Assembly (NCBI RefSeq): GCF_000819885.1
Contig: NZ_CDBO01000074.1
Span: 1-64,000, forward strand
Direction of reading: 5' to 3'
Source of the DNA: Aeromonas fluvialis
GTDB lineage: Bacteria > Pseudomonadota > Gammaproteobacteria > Enterobacterales > Aeromonadaceae
Length of the DNA stretch: 64,000 bases
Below, one piece after another: positions 36,501 through 45,418 of this stretch (the stretch's first letter is position 1; every line of letters starts with the position of its first letter). Below the pieces are notes generated by a model. That model worked only from the letters and a program-made list of their open reading frames with translations, was not told where the DNA came from and did no database searches. The position numbers and the translations under genes were made by a program.

Positions 36501-37559
36501 GTGCGTCTTGATGCCCCCCTCTCCCGACTCGATCTGCTGGTCTATGGCCGCTACCGGATCGTCCATGGCCTGCGCATTGCGCTCGCCTTTATGCTCACCT
36601 TTCTGCTGACCCGCGAGCTGAAACTGCCGGAGAGCACCTGGCCGCTGATAACCTTGGTGGTGGTGATGGGCCCCATCTCGTTCTGGGGCAATGTGCTCTC
36701 CCGCGCCCTGCAGCGGGTGGGGGGCACCATCTTCGGCGCCAGTTGCGGGGTCGTGGCGCTTTATCTCGAGATCTACTCGCTACCGCTTACCCTGATCTGG
36801 TGCGGGTGCATCATGTTTCTCTGCGGCTATCTGGCCCTCGGCAAGCGCCCCTATGTGGGGCTGCTGATCGGCGTCACCCTGGGAGTCACCATGGGGGCCA
36901 TGCCGGGGGATATAGAGACGGCGCTGTGGCGCAGTGCCGACGTGATACTGGGCTCCCTGCTGGCGCTGCTCTTTTGCAGCATCTATTCCCAGCGGGCCTA
37001 CAGCCACTGGCGGCTGCAACTGCACCAGATCCTGCAGCAGTCGGGGCGGCTCTATCACACTCACCTCTCCCCCAATGTGCTGGAGCGCCCGCACCTCAAG
37101 CACAATCTCTCCCAACTGTTGGCACAGACCGGCAAACTGCGGGCCCTGCTGGCCCCTGCGGCCAAGGAGACGCGCCACAGCGTCGCCCTGTTTGATGCGG
37201 TGCAGGTCACCATGCGCAACACCCTCTGCACTCTGGAGATGCTGGCCAACACCTACTGGAACGATCGGGAGAGCCACTTTCTGATGCAGAGTACCCGCGA
37301 ACTGCACGCCTGCCATCTGGCCACCGAAGAGGCGATCAACCAGCTTGCCCTGATGATGCAAACCGGTGACGGGCGTGGCGCGGATGCCGCCATCGCCCGC
37401 CTGCACGAGGTGGCGACCCAGGTATCGCTGCCGCCCAACGCAGAGGCCGCCATCAATGGTTACCTCTGGCTCAACGTCCAGCTGACCGAACAGCTCACCC
37501 ACCTGCGCCGCCTGCTGGGACTGATCCTCACCCCGCCCCATCGCAAGCAGCCGGACTAG
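36501..37559 (+). CDS. FUSC-family inner membrane protein
   Basis: The 352-residue protein has ~6 hydrophobic segments in residues 20-165 (IALAFMLTFLLTREL, LVVVMGPISFWGN, LLIGVTLGVTMGAMPGD), then a helical cytosolic half. This is the FUSC/YccS/AaeB-like layout for small aromatic or organic-anion efflux, but it is half the usual length. The GTG at 36501 is the start since AGGAGG lies seven bases before it. It follows the tup-mob operon and may belong to it. The substrate is unknown. Confidence 0.82.
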   Translation: MRLDAPLSRLDLLVYGRYRIVHGLRIALAFMLTFLLTRELKLPESTWPLITLVVVMGPISFWGNVLSRALQRVGGTIFGASCGVVALYLEIYSLPLTLIWCGCIMFLCGYLALGKRPYVGLLIGVTLGVTMGAMPGDIETALWRSADVILGSLLALLFCSIYSQRAYSHWRLQLHQILQQSGRLYHTHLSPNVLERPHLKHNLSQLLAQTGKLRALLAPAAKETRHSVALFDAVQVTMRNTLCTLEMLANTYWNDRESHFLMQSTRELHACHLATEEAINQLALMMQTGDGRGADAAIARLHEVATQVSLPPNAEAAINGYLWLNVQLTEQLTHLRRLLGLILTPPHRKQPD

Positions 37560-37567
37560 ACCCAATG

Positions 37568-37597
37568 CAAAACGCCCCGCAGTTGCGGGGCGTTTTG
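37568..37597. terminator. Convergent bidirectional terminator
   Basis: CAAAACGCCCCGCA and TGCGGGGCGTTTTG form a long stem with A- and T-runs at its base. It ends the FUSC gene on one side and the HD-GYP gene on the other. Confidence 0.9.
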
Positions 37598-37636
37598 CTG
37601 TCTGACTGGCCGTTTGGGCCATGAAGGCAGCAAATC

Positions 37637-39010
37637 TTAACTGGCATTGGCCAGCGGCTGCTCGGTGGTGAGGTAGAGGGAGAAATCCTGAATACCCGCC
37701 TGCAGGGCGGCAAAACAGTCGGGGTCTATCGCGGTGTCCAGATTCTCCGCCATCATCTCCAGCGCCTGCGGCATAGGGATGGCGCCGCGATAGGGGCGCT
37801 TGGCGGTGATGGCATCGAAGATGTCGGCTGTGGTGATGATGCGCGTCTCAAGGGTAATCTCGTCCCCTTTCAGCCCCTTGGGGTAGCCCTTGCCATCGAG
37901 CCGCTCATGGTGGGCGCCCGCCACTTGCGCCAGCTCCTCGAAGGCACCGATACGACTCAGGATCTCCTCGGTGTAGGCGGCATGCATCTGCACCGCCGCC
38001 CACTCCTGCGCATCGAGTTTGCCCGGCTTGTCGAGAATGGCGTTGCTCACCCCGAGCTTGCCCACATCATGGAGCAAGGCGCCCCGCTTGAGCCAGCGCC
38101 GCCGTGACTCCGGGATCCCCATCTGGGTAGCGAGAATGTCGGTATAGAGCGCCACCCGACCGCTGTGACCTGCGGTGTAGGGGCTCTTGGAGTCAACCAC
38201 CTGACCGAAAGCGGCGGCGATCTCGTCCAGATAGTCCTCGTCAAGCGCCACCTCCCCTTGTCCGGAGGCATGGCTAAACACCCACTCTGCCAGCTGGGGG
38301 TCCGCCAGCCCTTGCCAGAAATACTCATCGGCCATGGCTTCGAACTGCCTGACCAGCTCGGGATCAAACCAGCTGCCACTGCGCCCGCGCAGCTCCTTGA
38401 GCACGGCCTGCGGGCCTGCGGCGGCATGAAACACATCCACCACCTGACAGAGCAGGGCGATGCGGGAAAAGAGCGGGATCGCATCACCGGCCAGCTGTTG
38501 CGGTCGCCCCTTGCCATTCCAGTGCTCGTCAAGAGAGAGGATGCCACCGGCCACCTCATTGCTGAAGCGCAGCTGGCGAGCGATATCGGCGCCGCGATGG
38601 CAGCGGGTGTGGATCAGCTCGTTGGCAATCTGATCGCCATTACGAAAGATGTGAAACAGGCTGCGAAAGCGCCCCAGCAAATCGGCCTGCAGGCCGGTGT
38701 GGCCCAGTACGAAGTTGACCACCTCGGAGAGGGAGCCATCCACCAGCTTGAAGTCGCGCTTGAAGTGAAGATCGTCGGTGAGATAGAGCTCGCAGATACG
38801 GGCGGCATTGCTGCTGCACCCAAGATCCTTAAGCAGGAGCGTGTAGTAGAGATCATGGCGCAGCCGGGCGTCCAGTCCCAGCCGCTCCCCCAGACGGGAA
38901 CCTATCCAGCAGCAGCGAATGCAGTGTCCTCTTGGTTGCCCCTCGGTCATATCGAGCGCATGACTGAGGGAACCAATCAACTCCGCCAATCGCAATCCAT
39001 TCACCGTCAT
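37637..39010 (-). CDS. HD-GYP domain phosphodiesterase-like protein
   Basis: The 457-residue cytosolic protein has an N-terminal helical/HD-like domain and a C-terminal HD-GYP domain. The HD pair is in LLHDVGKLG (~residue 315), followed by HHERLDGKGYPKGL (GYP motif) and TADIFDAITAKRPYR. This fold hydrolyses cyclic di-GMP when its metal ligands are intact, as they seem to be here. No receiver or sensor domain is recognised. It is transcribed alone. Confidence 0.9.
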   Translation of the reverse strand: MTVNGLRLAELIGSLSHALDMTEGQPRGHCIRCCWIGSRLGERLGLDARLRHDLYYTLLLKDLGCSSNAARICELYLTDDLHFKRDFKLVDGSLSEVVNFVLGHTGLQADLLGRFRSLFHIFRNGDQIANELIHTRCHRGADIARQLRFSNEVAGGILSLDEHWNGKGRPQQLAGDAIPLFSRIALLCQVVDVFHAAAGPQAVLKELRGRSGSWFDPELVRQFEAMADEYFWQGLADPQLAEWVFSHASGQGEVALDEDYLDEIAAAFGQVVDSKSPYTAGHSGRVALYTDILATQMGIPESRRRWLKRGALLHDVGKLGVSNAILDKPGKLDAQEWAAVQMHAAYTEEILSRIGAFEELAQVAGAHHERLDGKGYPKGLKGDEITLETRIITTADIFDAITAKRPYRGAIPMPQALEMMAENLDTAIDPDCFAALQAGIQDFSLYLTTEQPLANAS

Positions 39011-39097
39011 AGTCTACTCCCTTAGACATCATGGCGATTTTGCCAGCAGATTAGGTATACCCCATCTGAAGCTGGAACGATCTGGATTCAGTTGAAT

Positions 39098-39640
39098 TTA
39101 GGCAGCAGCCTTGCCCTGATTAGCCCGCTCTTCCAGCTCCGCACGGCTCAGGGTAGAGACAAAGCGGCCATCGAAGTAGATATCCATCAACTCGCCACGC
39201 ATCATGCTGCGGTGGCCATCCAGATAGTGCACCTCCATCTGGGCGGTATGCTCGTCCGGGTAGCTGATCTCTACCTCGCGCACCCCTTGTGGCAGCATGG
39301 CCAGCGGCACTTTCTTGAGGGCCGGATCCAGATGCTGGTTCACCTTGATCACCGGATTGGCCTTCATGTCCACCACAGCCGGAGATTTGCCGGTGATGGG
39401 GTTCTTGCCAGACCAGAACTCGATGGTATTGAAGACGAACAGGTCAGCGGTCGCGGCCAGACCGTAGACAGGGGAGAGCAGCATAAAGACCCCGGCACGA
39501 GCGTAGCGGTTATCCACCACGCTCAGGTTGCCCTTGGTGACCATGCCGGAAAGCCCCATCTGCCCCATACAGCCGCCCAGACCCATGCTCGCGACCATAA
39601 CCAGCAGGGCCATTGCCCGCCCCTTCTGTTGTAATGCCAT
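39098..39640 (-). CDS. DUF3332 lipoprotein
   Basis: The ~180-residue protein has a lipoprotein signal with lipobox LGGC (Cys at residue ~24) and the conserved DUF3332 section (RYARAGVFMLLSPVYGLAATADLFVFNTIEFWSG, spanning residues ~45-78). A charged C-terminal part follows. The ATG at 39640 is chosen to give a normal signal length; the frame is open upstream. Envelope location is supported; function is unknown. Confidence 0.75.
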   Translation of the reverse strand: MALQQKGRAMALLVMVASMGLGGCMGQMGLSGMVTKGNLSVVDNRYARAGVFMLLSPVYGLAATADLFVFNTIEFWSGKNPITGKSPAVVDMKANPVIKVNQHLDPALKKVPLAMLPQGVREVEISYPDEHTAQMEVHYLDGHRSMMRGELMDIYFDGRFVSTLSRAELEERANQGKAAA

Positions 39641-39801
39641 CGTGTTCTGTTTCTGCTCTGAAATAAATGAGGCGGCAAGCCTAATCAAGGGGCCAGAAGA
39701 GGACAATTCACAATGGCGGGACGATACAGGAGGGGTTCAGATTGGGGCACTGACTGCTCAAATATGAGTCAATGCCCCGGCATGGCAGGAAGTCAGGGTG
39801 T

Positions 39802-41097
39802 TCAGATGGCCAGACCAGAGACGGTGCTGGAGACGTTGTTCGCCTCCCGGCGGATGTCGCTCATCACCTCATCCACCTCGCCCACCTGCTGCTTGCCCAG
39901 CTCGGCGCTGCTGGCGACGTCGGACATCTCGGAGGTGACCTTGGCGGTCAGCTCCCGGTTGTTCTGTACCACCTTGGCAATCTCGTCGGTAGAGAGAGAC
40001 GTGCGGGCCGCCAGCTGGCGAACCTCGTCGGCCACCACCGCAAAACCGCGCCCCTGATCCCCCGCCCGCGCCGCCTCGATAGCTGCGTTAAGGGCCAGCA
40101 GGTTGGTCTGATCGGCGATGCTGCTGATGGTGGAGACGATCGCCTCGATGCTGCGCGACTGCTCGTTGAGCTGGTTGATAAGACCAATGCTGTGAGTCAG
40201 CTGACTGGCAATAAGGCTGGAGGTATCGACCACCGAGGAGAGCAGACCCGCGCCGCGCTCGGCGCAGCTCAGGGTCTCCCGCGCCGCATCGTGGGCCAGC
40301 ATGGCCGCCTCGCGCACCGCATCGCTCTTGTTGATCCGCTCGGTGATGTCACTTGCGAACTTGATCACCTTCACCACCTTGCGATTCTCATTGAGGATCG
40401 GATTGTAGGTCGCCTCCAGCCACACCTTGCTGCCGTGGCTGTTTTGACGGCAGAAGAGACCGGACTTGTACTGGCCACGGCCCAGCTCATCCCAGAAGTG
40501 GGGCTGTTCGCGATAGAACTGATCGTCGCAGAAGATACGGTGATGCTTGCCTTGCACCTGCGCCAGGGTATAGCCCATGGTATGGAGGAAGTTGCCGTTC
40601 GCAGCAATCACCTCCCCGCTGGGGGTAAACTCGATGACCGCCAGCGACCGATCCAGCGCCGTCACCACCGCTTGCTGGCTGAGCAGTTGCAGGTGGTGCT
40701 CGGTAATATCGGCGGCGATCTTGATCACCTTGGTCACCACGCCCCGCAACTTGACAGGAAAATAGGTCGCCTCCAGCCAGATCGCCTCACCCCGTTTGTT
40801 GAAGCGCTGAAACACCCCGGAGCGGGAACGCCCCTGCTTCAAATCCGCCCAAAACTGCTGATAGTCGATGCTCTGGGCATGCTGCTTGTCGCATAAGAGG
40901 CGGTGATGCTGACCGATAACCTCGGTCGCACTGAAGCCCACCACGTTGAGAAAGAGATCATTGGCGGCCAGCACAGTGCCATCCGGCGTAAAGGTGATGG
41001 TCGCCACGCTGCCGTGCACAGCGTCAAAAAATCCCTGCTGTTCCAGAAGTTGATCCTAGCACTGCTGCAACTCGGCTTTCAGTTTGCTATTGAACAT
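39802..41097 (-). pseudogene. PAS-PAS methyl-accepting chemotaxis protein broken by an amber codon
   Basis: The gene starts at the ATG 41097 behind a good GGAGGAT site (MFNSKLKAELQQC), then meets TAG at codon 14 (41058-41056), after which the same frame runs on for 418 codons. The remainder has two PAS domains ([28 protein letters not shown]) and the MCP signalling hairpin ([21 protein letters not shown]). CAG to TAG is the simplest change. No membrane segment is seen, so it is a cytosolic receptor. A GTG at 41019 might allow weak restart, giving 405 residues that still contain both PAS domains. Confidence 0.85.
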
Positions 41098-41261
41098 CGA
41101 AACTTATCCTCCAGACTGGCACCCACCATGGCCAAACCACGCAGTGGATCAATAAGATAATGGTGGCGTGCTCCATCAGCATAGTTGGCGGCGTTGCCGC
41201 GATCCCATCTGACGCCATATTTATTGCTGTAAATCAAATTCACCGACCAAGCGCCACTCAT
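41079..41261 (-). CDS. Hypothetical small protein between two broken genes
   Basis: A 60-residue frame (MSGAWSVNLIYSN...) fills the gap between the GNAT pseudogene and the chemotaxis pseudogene and overlaps the latter by 19 bases. Its composition is protein-like (Trp, Tyr, Arg, Asp spread evenly, NAANYADGARHHY), and the frame could begin at 41273 instead. I do not recognise it. It may be real or chance. Confidence 0.35.
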   Translation of the reverse strand: MSGAWSVNLIYSNKYGVRWDRGNAANYADGARHHYLIDPLRGLAMVGASLEDKFRCSIAN

Positions 41262-41276
41262 GCAGAGCTGCAACCC

Positions 41277-41759
41277 TTACTCCACCACCGGTTGCCACTC
41301 CAGATAGGCCGGATTGGCGACAAAGCCGATCCGCTCATAGAGAGGGCGCCCCTGCTCGCTGGCATGGAGCCACACCTTGCCCAGCTGACGCGCTCTGGCG
41401 AAGGCCGTTATGGCATCGAGCAGCGCCGTGGCGATCCCCTGCTGGCGCTATTGTGGCCGCGTATACATATTGAGCAGATACCCCTCCATCCCCGCCAGAT
41501 TGCCGGGATAGGGCGGCCGTTCAAATAATGCCAGCGTCCCTGCCGCCACGATCTGTTTGCCGCCCTCCTGCGTATCGGCCTCAGCCAGCCAGGATAAAGC
41601 ACTCTCTTTACTCATCGCCCGGGTAAAGTAGTCAAGGGTGGCCTGCCACAAGGCCGGGTCTGCCTGCGGCGTCACCAGCTCACCGACCTCACAAGACAGC
41701 TCCATGCGCAGCGCCACCATTGCGGGAATATCTGCGGCCCTTGCCTGACGAATGATCAT
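41277..41759 (-). pseudogene. GNAT acetyltransferase broken by an amber codon
   Basis: From the ATG at 41759 (GGAGC ahead of it) the frame encodes MIIRQARAADIPAMVALR and reaches LLNMYTRPQ. It then meets TAG at codon 104 (41450-41448) and continues in the same frame with RQQGIATALLDAI, the acetyl-CoA loop, and LYERIGFV to a TAA at 41279-41277. A single base change from TGG or CAG would restore 160 residues. The acetyl-CoA site lies past the stop, so the truncated product cannot work. Confidence 0.85.
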
Positions 41760-41807
41760 TGGCTGCTCCTTTTCTCTCATGGGAAATTTCGCCGGCCGTC
41801 ATTATGA

Positions 41808-41833
41808 CAAAGAGCGCCTTGTGGCGCTCTTTG
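41808..41833. terminator. Hairpin terminator
   Basis: CAAAGAGCGCC-TTGT-GGCGCTCTTTG separates the GNAT pseudogene from the DoxX gene; both are on the minus strand, so it ends the bufferin-type operon. Confidence 0.75.
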
Positions 41834-41856
41834 TGATTGGGGAAATCACTGATAAA

Positions 41857-42300
41857 TCAATGGTTGCGACGTGTCAGCCAATAATCCAGGCTCAGCACAC
41901 CGCCGCCCCAGATAATCAGGGTCAGCAGCATCCAGCCCCACAGCTGGTGATCGTAAAAGCCACCCGCCCAGAGGGTCGGGTAGGAGATCACCGCCATGAG
42001 ATTGAAGCCAAACAGCAGCAAGGCGGCCGGGCGAGTAAAAAGCCCCGCCAGCAGGAAGAGCGGCAACAGCAGCTCGGTCGCCGTACCCAGATAAGCAGCC
42101 CACAACCAGGGCAGCAGGGGCACCTGATACTCGGATTCAAACAGATAGAGGGTTGAATCCCACGCCGTCAGCTTGAGCCAGCCTGAAGTGATAAAGACCG
42201 AGGCGATCCACAGCCGCGCCAGCAACAGCACACCGGCGCTGCTCCAGCGCGGCAAATCACCACTCGAGCTGGCCAGCGCCAGCCATTTGTTTGCCATCAT
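41857..42300 (-). CDS. DoxX family membrane protein of the bufferin-type operon
   Basis: The 147-residue protein has four membrane segments (VLLLARLWIASVFITSGWLKL, ATELLLPLFLLAGLF, AALLLFGFNLMAVIS, WGWMLLTLIIWGG) and the DoxX pattern. Its ATG overlaps the DUF2063 stop by four bases, and it is the last gene of the four-gene operon. DoxX proteins often accompany DUF692/DUF2282 operons. Its exact task is unknown. Confidence 0.87.
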   Translation of the reverse strand: MMANKWLALASSSGDLPRWSSAGVLLLARLWIASVFITSGWLKLTAWDSTLYLFESEYQVPLLPWLWAAYLGTATELLLPLFLLAGLFTRPAALLLFGFNLMAVISYPTLWAGGFYDHQLWGWMLLTLIIWGGGVLSLDYWLTRRNH

Positions 42301-43049
42301 GGCATTACCTCCATATCCACCAGCAGACCAAGGGTTATCAGGCGAGTGAGATGTTCACTGGCCGCAGGGTCGACCGCCAGCAGCTCGACCAGCGCCGTAC
42401 CAGCGAGACAACCCTGCAACAACGCCCACTCACCCGCCGTCAGGGGCAAGGGCACAACCCGGCAATCCGGCTGTTTCTTCAATGCCAACCAGACGGGGGC
42501 ATCAAGCACCTCCACCGCTTCACCACCGTGCAGCGCCATCTGCCACAGGGCCAGCACCGGATAGTCGCTGGCAACCAGCAGCAGGTCTGTGGCTGGCAAC
42601 AGCCGCAGCCGCTCCCATTGTTGCGGCGATAATGCGGCCAGACGTTCGGCTGGCCAGCAGCGGGATTCCAGCGGCAGCAGACTGGCACGCTCAAGCTGCC
42701 ACTCGAACTGCGCCAGCGCCTCCAGCCAGGGCAATCCGGTAGTGGTTGGCAAGCGGGCCAGCCATTGGCCAAACCCGGCGCCATAGTGCATGACGCTCCC
42801 TTCCCTGAGTGGCTCGGCCAATACGAAGCCACGGGCCGCCGCCGCAAAAAAGTCGTCCCCGACCATGGCCCTGACGGCGGGATAACTGCTCGCCAGCACC
42901 TCACCAAGGCTCAGGATGAAGTGGTTGCGATAGACCTGCAGCACCGATTCGGCAGGAAAGAGCCGGGAGCTGATGTGAGGGGCAATGGCGTCAGGCGCCC
43001 CCAGCAGACCATCGGCAAAATGCTGTTGCAGCCGTGCCAGTTCAGCCAT
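42297..43049 (-). CDS. bufC: DUF2063 (BufC-type) partner protein
   Basis: The 250-residue protein matches DUF2063: LARLQQHFADGLLG, YRNHFILSLGEVLASSYPAVRAMVG, split at residues ~40-64, and FGQWLARLPTT with WLEALAQFEWQLERA. In bufferin operons this protein partners the DUF692 enzyme and probably helps present the precursor peptide. It overlaps DUF692 by eight bases and DoxX by four, so it is translationally coupled to both. Confidence 0.87.
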   Translation of the reverse strand: MAELARLQQHFADGLLGAPDAIAPHISSRLFPAESVLQVYRNHFILSLGEVLASSYPAVRAMVGDDFFAAAARGFVLAEPLREGSVMHYGAGFGQWLARLPTTTGLPWLEALAQFEWQLERASLLPLESRCWPAERLAALSPQQWERLRLLPATDLLLVASDYPVLALWQMALHGGEAVEVLDAPVWLALKKQPDCRVVPLPLTAGEWALLQGCLAGTALVELLAVDPAASEHLTRLITLGLLVDMEVMP

Positions 43050-43890
43050 GAGCTACCTCCCGTGGCGCACTCATGGCGCGCGCCTCATCCAGAATGGCGC
43101 TGGCCTGCGCCGCCTCTGCCAGCAAGACCGGCAGCGGCGGGATCTCGAGATCCCACTCAATCAGGGTGGGAATGGCCTGCTTGCGACAGATCTGGCGATA
43201 GAGTTCCCAGACCGGCTCCACCACAGGGGCGCTGTGGGTATCGATATAGAGGGAGCCTTCCGGCAGCTGTTTCTCGGTATAACCGGCCAGATGGATCTCC
43301 CCGACGGTGGCGAGATCGATCGCCGCCAGATACTCATCGCAAGAGAAACCGTGATTGAAGGCACTGACATAGAGATTGTTGAGGTCGAGCAGGATGCCGC
43401 ACTCGCTGCGCTGCTGCAGCTCGGCCAGAAATTCCCACTCGCTCATCTCCCCGGCCAGTTGCAGATAGGAGGAGGGATTTTCAATCAGCATGCGGCAACC
43501 CAGGGTCTGTTGTACCTGCTGGATCTTGTCGCTCATGTTGCGCAGGGCGGCGCGGGTATAGGGCACCGGCAGCAGATCGTTGAAATAACGCCCGCCAATG
43601 CTGCCCCAGCTGAGATGTTCGGAGATCCGTACCGGTTTGATCGCCGCGGCCAGTGTCAACAACTGCTGCAAATGGTGCGGATCGAGCGGGTCGGCAGAAC
43701 CGAGGGACATACCAACGCCGTGAAGACTGACGGGGTAGTGCTGCGCCAGTTCGGCGAGCACCTGAAAACCGTGGCTGTGCCGTTCGAAGTAATTTTCACT
43801 GTGCACCTCCAGCCAACCGACTGTCGGCAGGGTATGCCGGATCTCGTCGTAATGGGGAGTGCGTAGTCCGATACCAATCAAAGGGTTCAT
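43042..43890 (-). CDS. bufB: DUF692 / MNIO family peptide-modifying iron enzyme (BufB-type)
   Basis: The ~282-residue TIM-barrel enzyme belongs to the multinuclear non-haem iron oxidative family that modifies cysteines in ribosomal peptides. Conserved pieces are GIGLRTPHYDEI, HSENYF, SLHGVGMSLG, ISEHLSW, IENPSSY, LDLNNLYVSAFNHG, EIHLAGY, DTHSAPV and IEWD, which hold the metal ligands. The ATG at 43890 (MNPLIGIGLR) is chosen by family pattern; 43911 is possible. It follows the DUF2282 precursor by ~72 bases. Confidence 0.92.
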   Translation of the reverse strand: MNPLIGIGLRTPHYDEIRHTLPTVGWLEVHSENYFERHSHGFQVLAELAQHYPVSLHGVGMSLGSADPLDPHHLQQLLTLAAAIKPVRISEHLSWGSIGGRYFNDLLPVPYTRAALRNMSDKIQQVQQTLGCRMLIENPSSYLQLAGEMSEWEFLAELQQRSECGILLDLNNLYVSAFNHGFSCDEYLAAIDLATVGEIHLAGYTEKQLPEGSLYIDTHSAPVVEPVWELYRQICRKQAIPTLIEWDLEIPPLPVLLAEAAQASAILDEARAMSAPREVAHG

Positions 43891-43962
43891 CGCAAGACTC
43901 GCTTTCGCCAATCAGAGAAGATGCAGGGGGCGACCCGTTGGCCATCCCCTGCCCGATGTCTC

Positions 43963-44226
43963 TTACTTGGGTTGCAGCGAACCGCCTACCAGCTTCTCGC
44001 ACAGCCCTTTGGGCATCACCACAAAGGCATCACCCTGAGCATCTTCCTTGGCGGTACCGGCGCAGGAGCTGCTCTTGGTCGCACAGTCATTCTTGCTGGC
44101 CTTGACCACGCCGTAGCACTTCTCTTTCTCTTCGGCAGCCATGGCTGGTGCCGCGATAAATTGGGCGCCCAGCGCCAGCAGACCGGTCATGGCGGAGGCG
44201 ATAGCAGTGCTTTTTTTAACATTCAT
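43963..44226 (-). CDS. bufA: DUF2282 bufferin-type precursor peptide
   Basis: The 87-residue peptide has a signal sequence (residues 1-31, ending PAMAA) and four cysteines at residues 37, 48, 55 and 76 (KCYGVV, NDCAT, SSCAG, GLCEKL). DUF2282 peptides are exported and modified by the DUF692 enzyme, and bind copper (bufferins). AAAGGAA lies seven bases before the ATG at 44226. It is the first gene of the operon. A role in copper protection is taken from the family, not shown here. Confidence 0.88.
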   Translation of the reverse strand: MNVKKSTAIASAMTGLLALGAQFIAAPAMAAEEKEKCYGVVKASKNDCATKSSSCAGTAKEDAQGDAFVVMPKGLCEKLVGGSLQPK

Positions 44227-44508
44227 GTTCATGTTCCTTTTGATGTCGTTGGATGTTGCTGATATCCCCGATTTGTCGCAACCGGGTACCTGCAATAGAA
44301 CCGGCAAACGGGACGTTCCCTTTCAAAAAAACAAAAAAAAGAATTAAAAAACGTAAAAAAGATCTTTAGTTGATTGATTTTAAATGCCTATTTCCAGATA
44401 AAAATTTTCACTCCAACCACCAATCTATGAACAAAAAAAGCTCCACACGACACATCTCCTCTCGTTACTCCTCTTCACCGCCACCATCAAAAGAGGTGCT
44501 TCAAACAT

Positions 44509-44535
44509 AAAAAAGCCCCGCCAACAGGAAGGGCT
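44509..44535 (-). terminator. Possible minus-strand terminator
   Basis: AGCCC and GGGCT pair around a GC-rich loop; on the minus strand the stem is followed by six Ts. No gene between it and the next terminator is evident, so it may be a second, back-up terminator. Confidence 0.5.
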
Positions 44536-44612
44536 ATGGGCAACATTTGAGAAACAATAAACCAACGCGCGGGCTAATGTTGGGAGCCAAGACTTGCGGC
44601 AAGCAGATAAAA

Positions 44613-44638
44613 AAAGAGACAGCCAACGCTGTCTCTTT
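44613..44638 (-). terminator. Rho-independent terminator of the small membrane protein gene
   Basis: AAAGAGACAGC-CAAC-GCTGTCTCTTT has long A- and T-runs at its base. It lies ~22 bases past the stop of the minus-strand gene at 44661. Confidence 0.85.
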
Positions 44639-44660
44639 TTGCACATGGTGCGAATGGGGT

Positions 44661-44861
44661 TTAGTAGAAAATCTGTTCGCCACGCTCGCTCATTTTGAGC
44701 CAAACCGGTTTGGTGCTGGTTTTGTTCCAGAACCGGTGCAGATAGCTGTAGAAGCGCGCCCGATCGCTGCGAAACAGCATCACCGGAAACGCCAGAATGC
44801 CCACCAGCAATACATAAATGCGACGAAGAATAATCTGAGTCAGGGAAAAGGGATGAAACAT
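44661..44861 (-). CDS. Small hypothetical membrane protein
   Basis: The 66-residue protein has one hydrophobic segment (IYVLLVGILAFPVMLF) with basic residues on both sides (RSDRARFYSYLHRFW). AAGGAATT precedes the ATG at 44861, and a good terminator follows, so the gene is probably real. I do not recognise the family. It would sit in the inner membrane. Confidence 0.65.
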   Translation of the reverse strand: MFHPFSLTQIILRRIYVLLVGILAFPVMLFRSDRARFYSYLHRFWNKTSTKPVWLKMSERGEQIFY

Positions 44862-45073
44862 GATGCAATTCCTTACTGGTAAGACCACTGAGCAAAGATT
44901 ACCCCACGCCATGTAGGATTACTACATCAGGAACGCATTTTTTTTATAAAAAAAAGCGAAAAACGGGAAATACTGAAAACGGGTTACGTCATTAACCAAC
45001 ATTTAACAAACTTGCGAAAATCGTGCGCTTTGCCACAGTTATCAGGGGGGAAACATGCTGAATGGAGATACAT

Positions 45074-45367
45074 ATGAAACTTTCAGAAGTGGCACTGCTG
45101 GTGCTGATGATAGCCCTGACACGGGCACAACTGGAGGAGTGGCAACTGAATCGGGAAGATGCCATCGTGCTGGCCGAACGGGGTGTACCCACCGTCAGCC
45201 TGTGGCAATGTGGCGCCCTGAAACAACGGATGGCGGATCTCGGCCAGCATAGCGCAGAGCTGCAGTTTCAATATCGGGGACAAAACATGGCGGATGTGAG
45301 CCACTATCTTGAGCGGGAGTGGAAACAGGCTGGTTGCGAACAGTTGCTGGTGCAGCAGGGGTACTGA
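45074..45367 (+). CDS. Small hypothetical exported or membrane-anchored protein
   Basis: The 97-residue protein starts with a short hydrophobic segment (MKLSEVALLVLMIALTRA) that could be a signal peptide or anchor. A charged part with two cysteines follows (WQCGALK, AGCEQLL). GGAGAT precedes the ATG at 45074. The family is not recognised. Confidence 0.65.
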   Translation: MKLSEVALLVLMIALTRAQLEEWQLNREDAIVLAERGVPTVSLWQCGALKQRMADLGQHSAELQFQYRGQNMADVSHYLEREWKQAGCEQLLVQQGY

Positions 45368-45418
45368 CCTGGATCCAGGGATATCCAAGAAAGATGACTT
45401 GGTAAAACAGGAATAAGA

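Larger units (their letters stand above)
44227..44660. other. AT-rich region upstream of the bufferin-type operon
   Basis: This 434-base stretch has no convincing gene. It holds the upstream DNA of the operon, including the near-palindrome GGGACGTTCCC near 44310, A/T runs at 44330-44420, and two hairpins (44509-44535 and 44613-44638). The small frames in it look like chance. Confidence 0.5.

Noticed and set aside
44547-44882. Plus-strand frame across the small membrane protein gene
   Set aside because: Crosses a strong terminator hairpin, has no ribosome site and lies opposite a better-supported gene.
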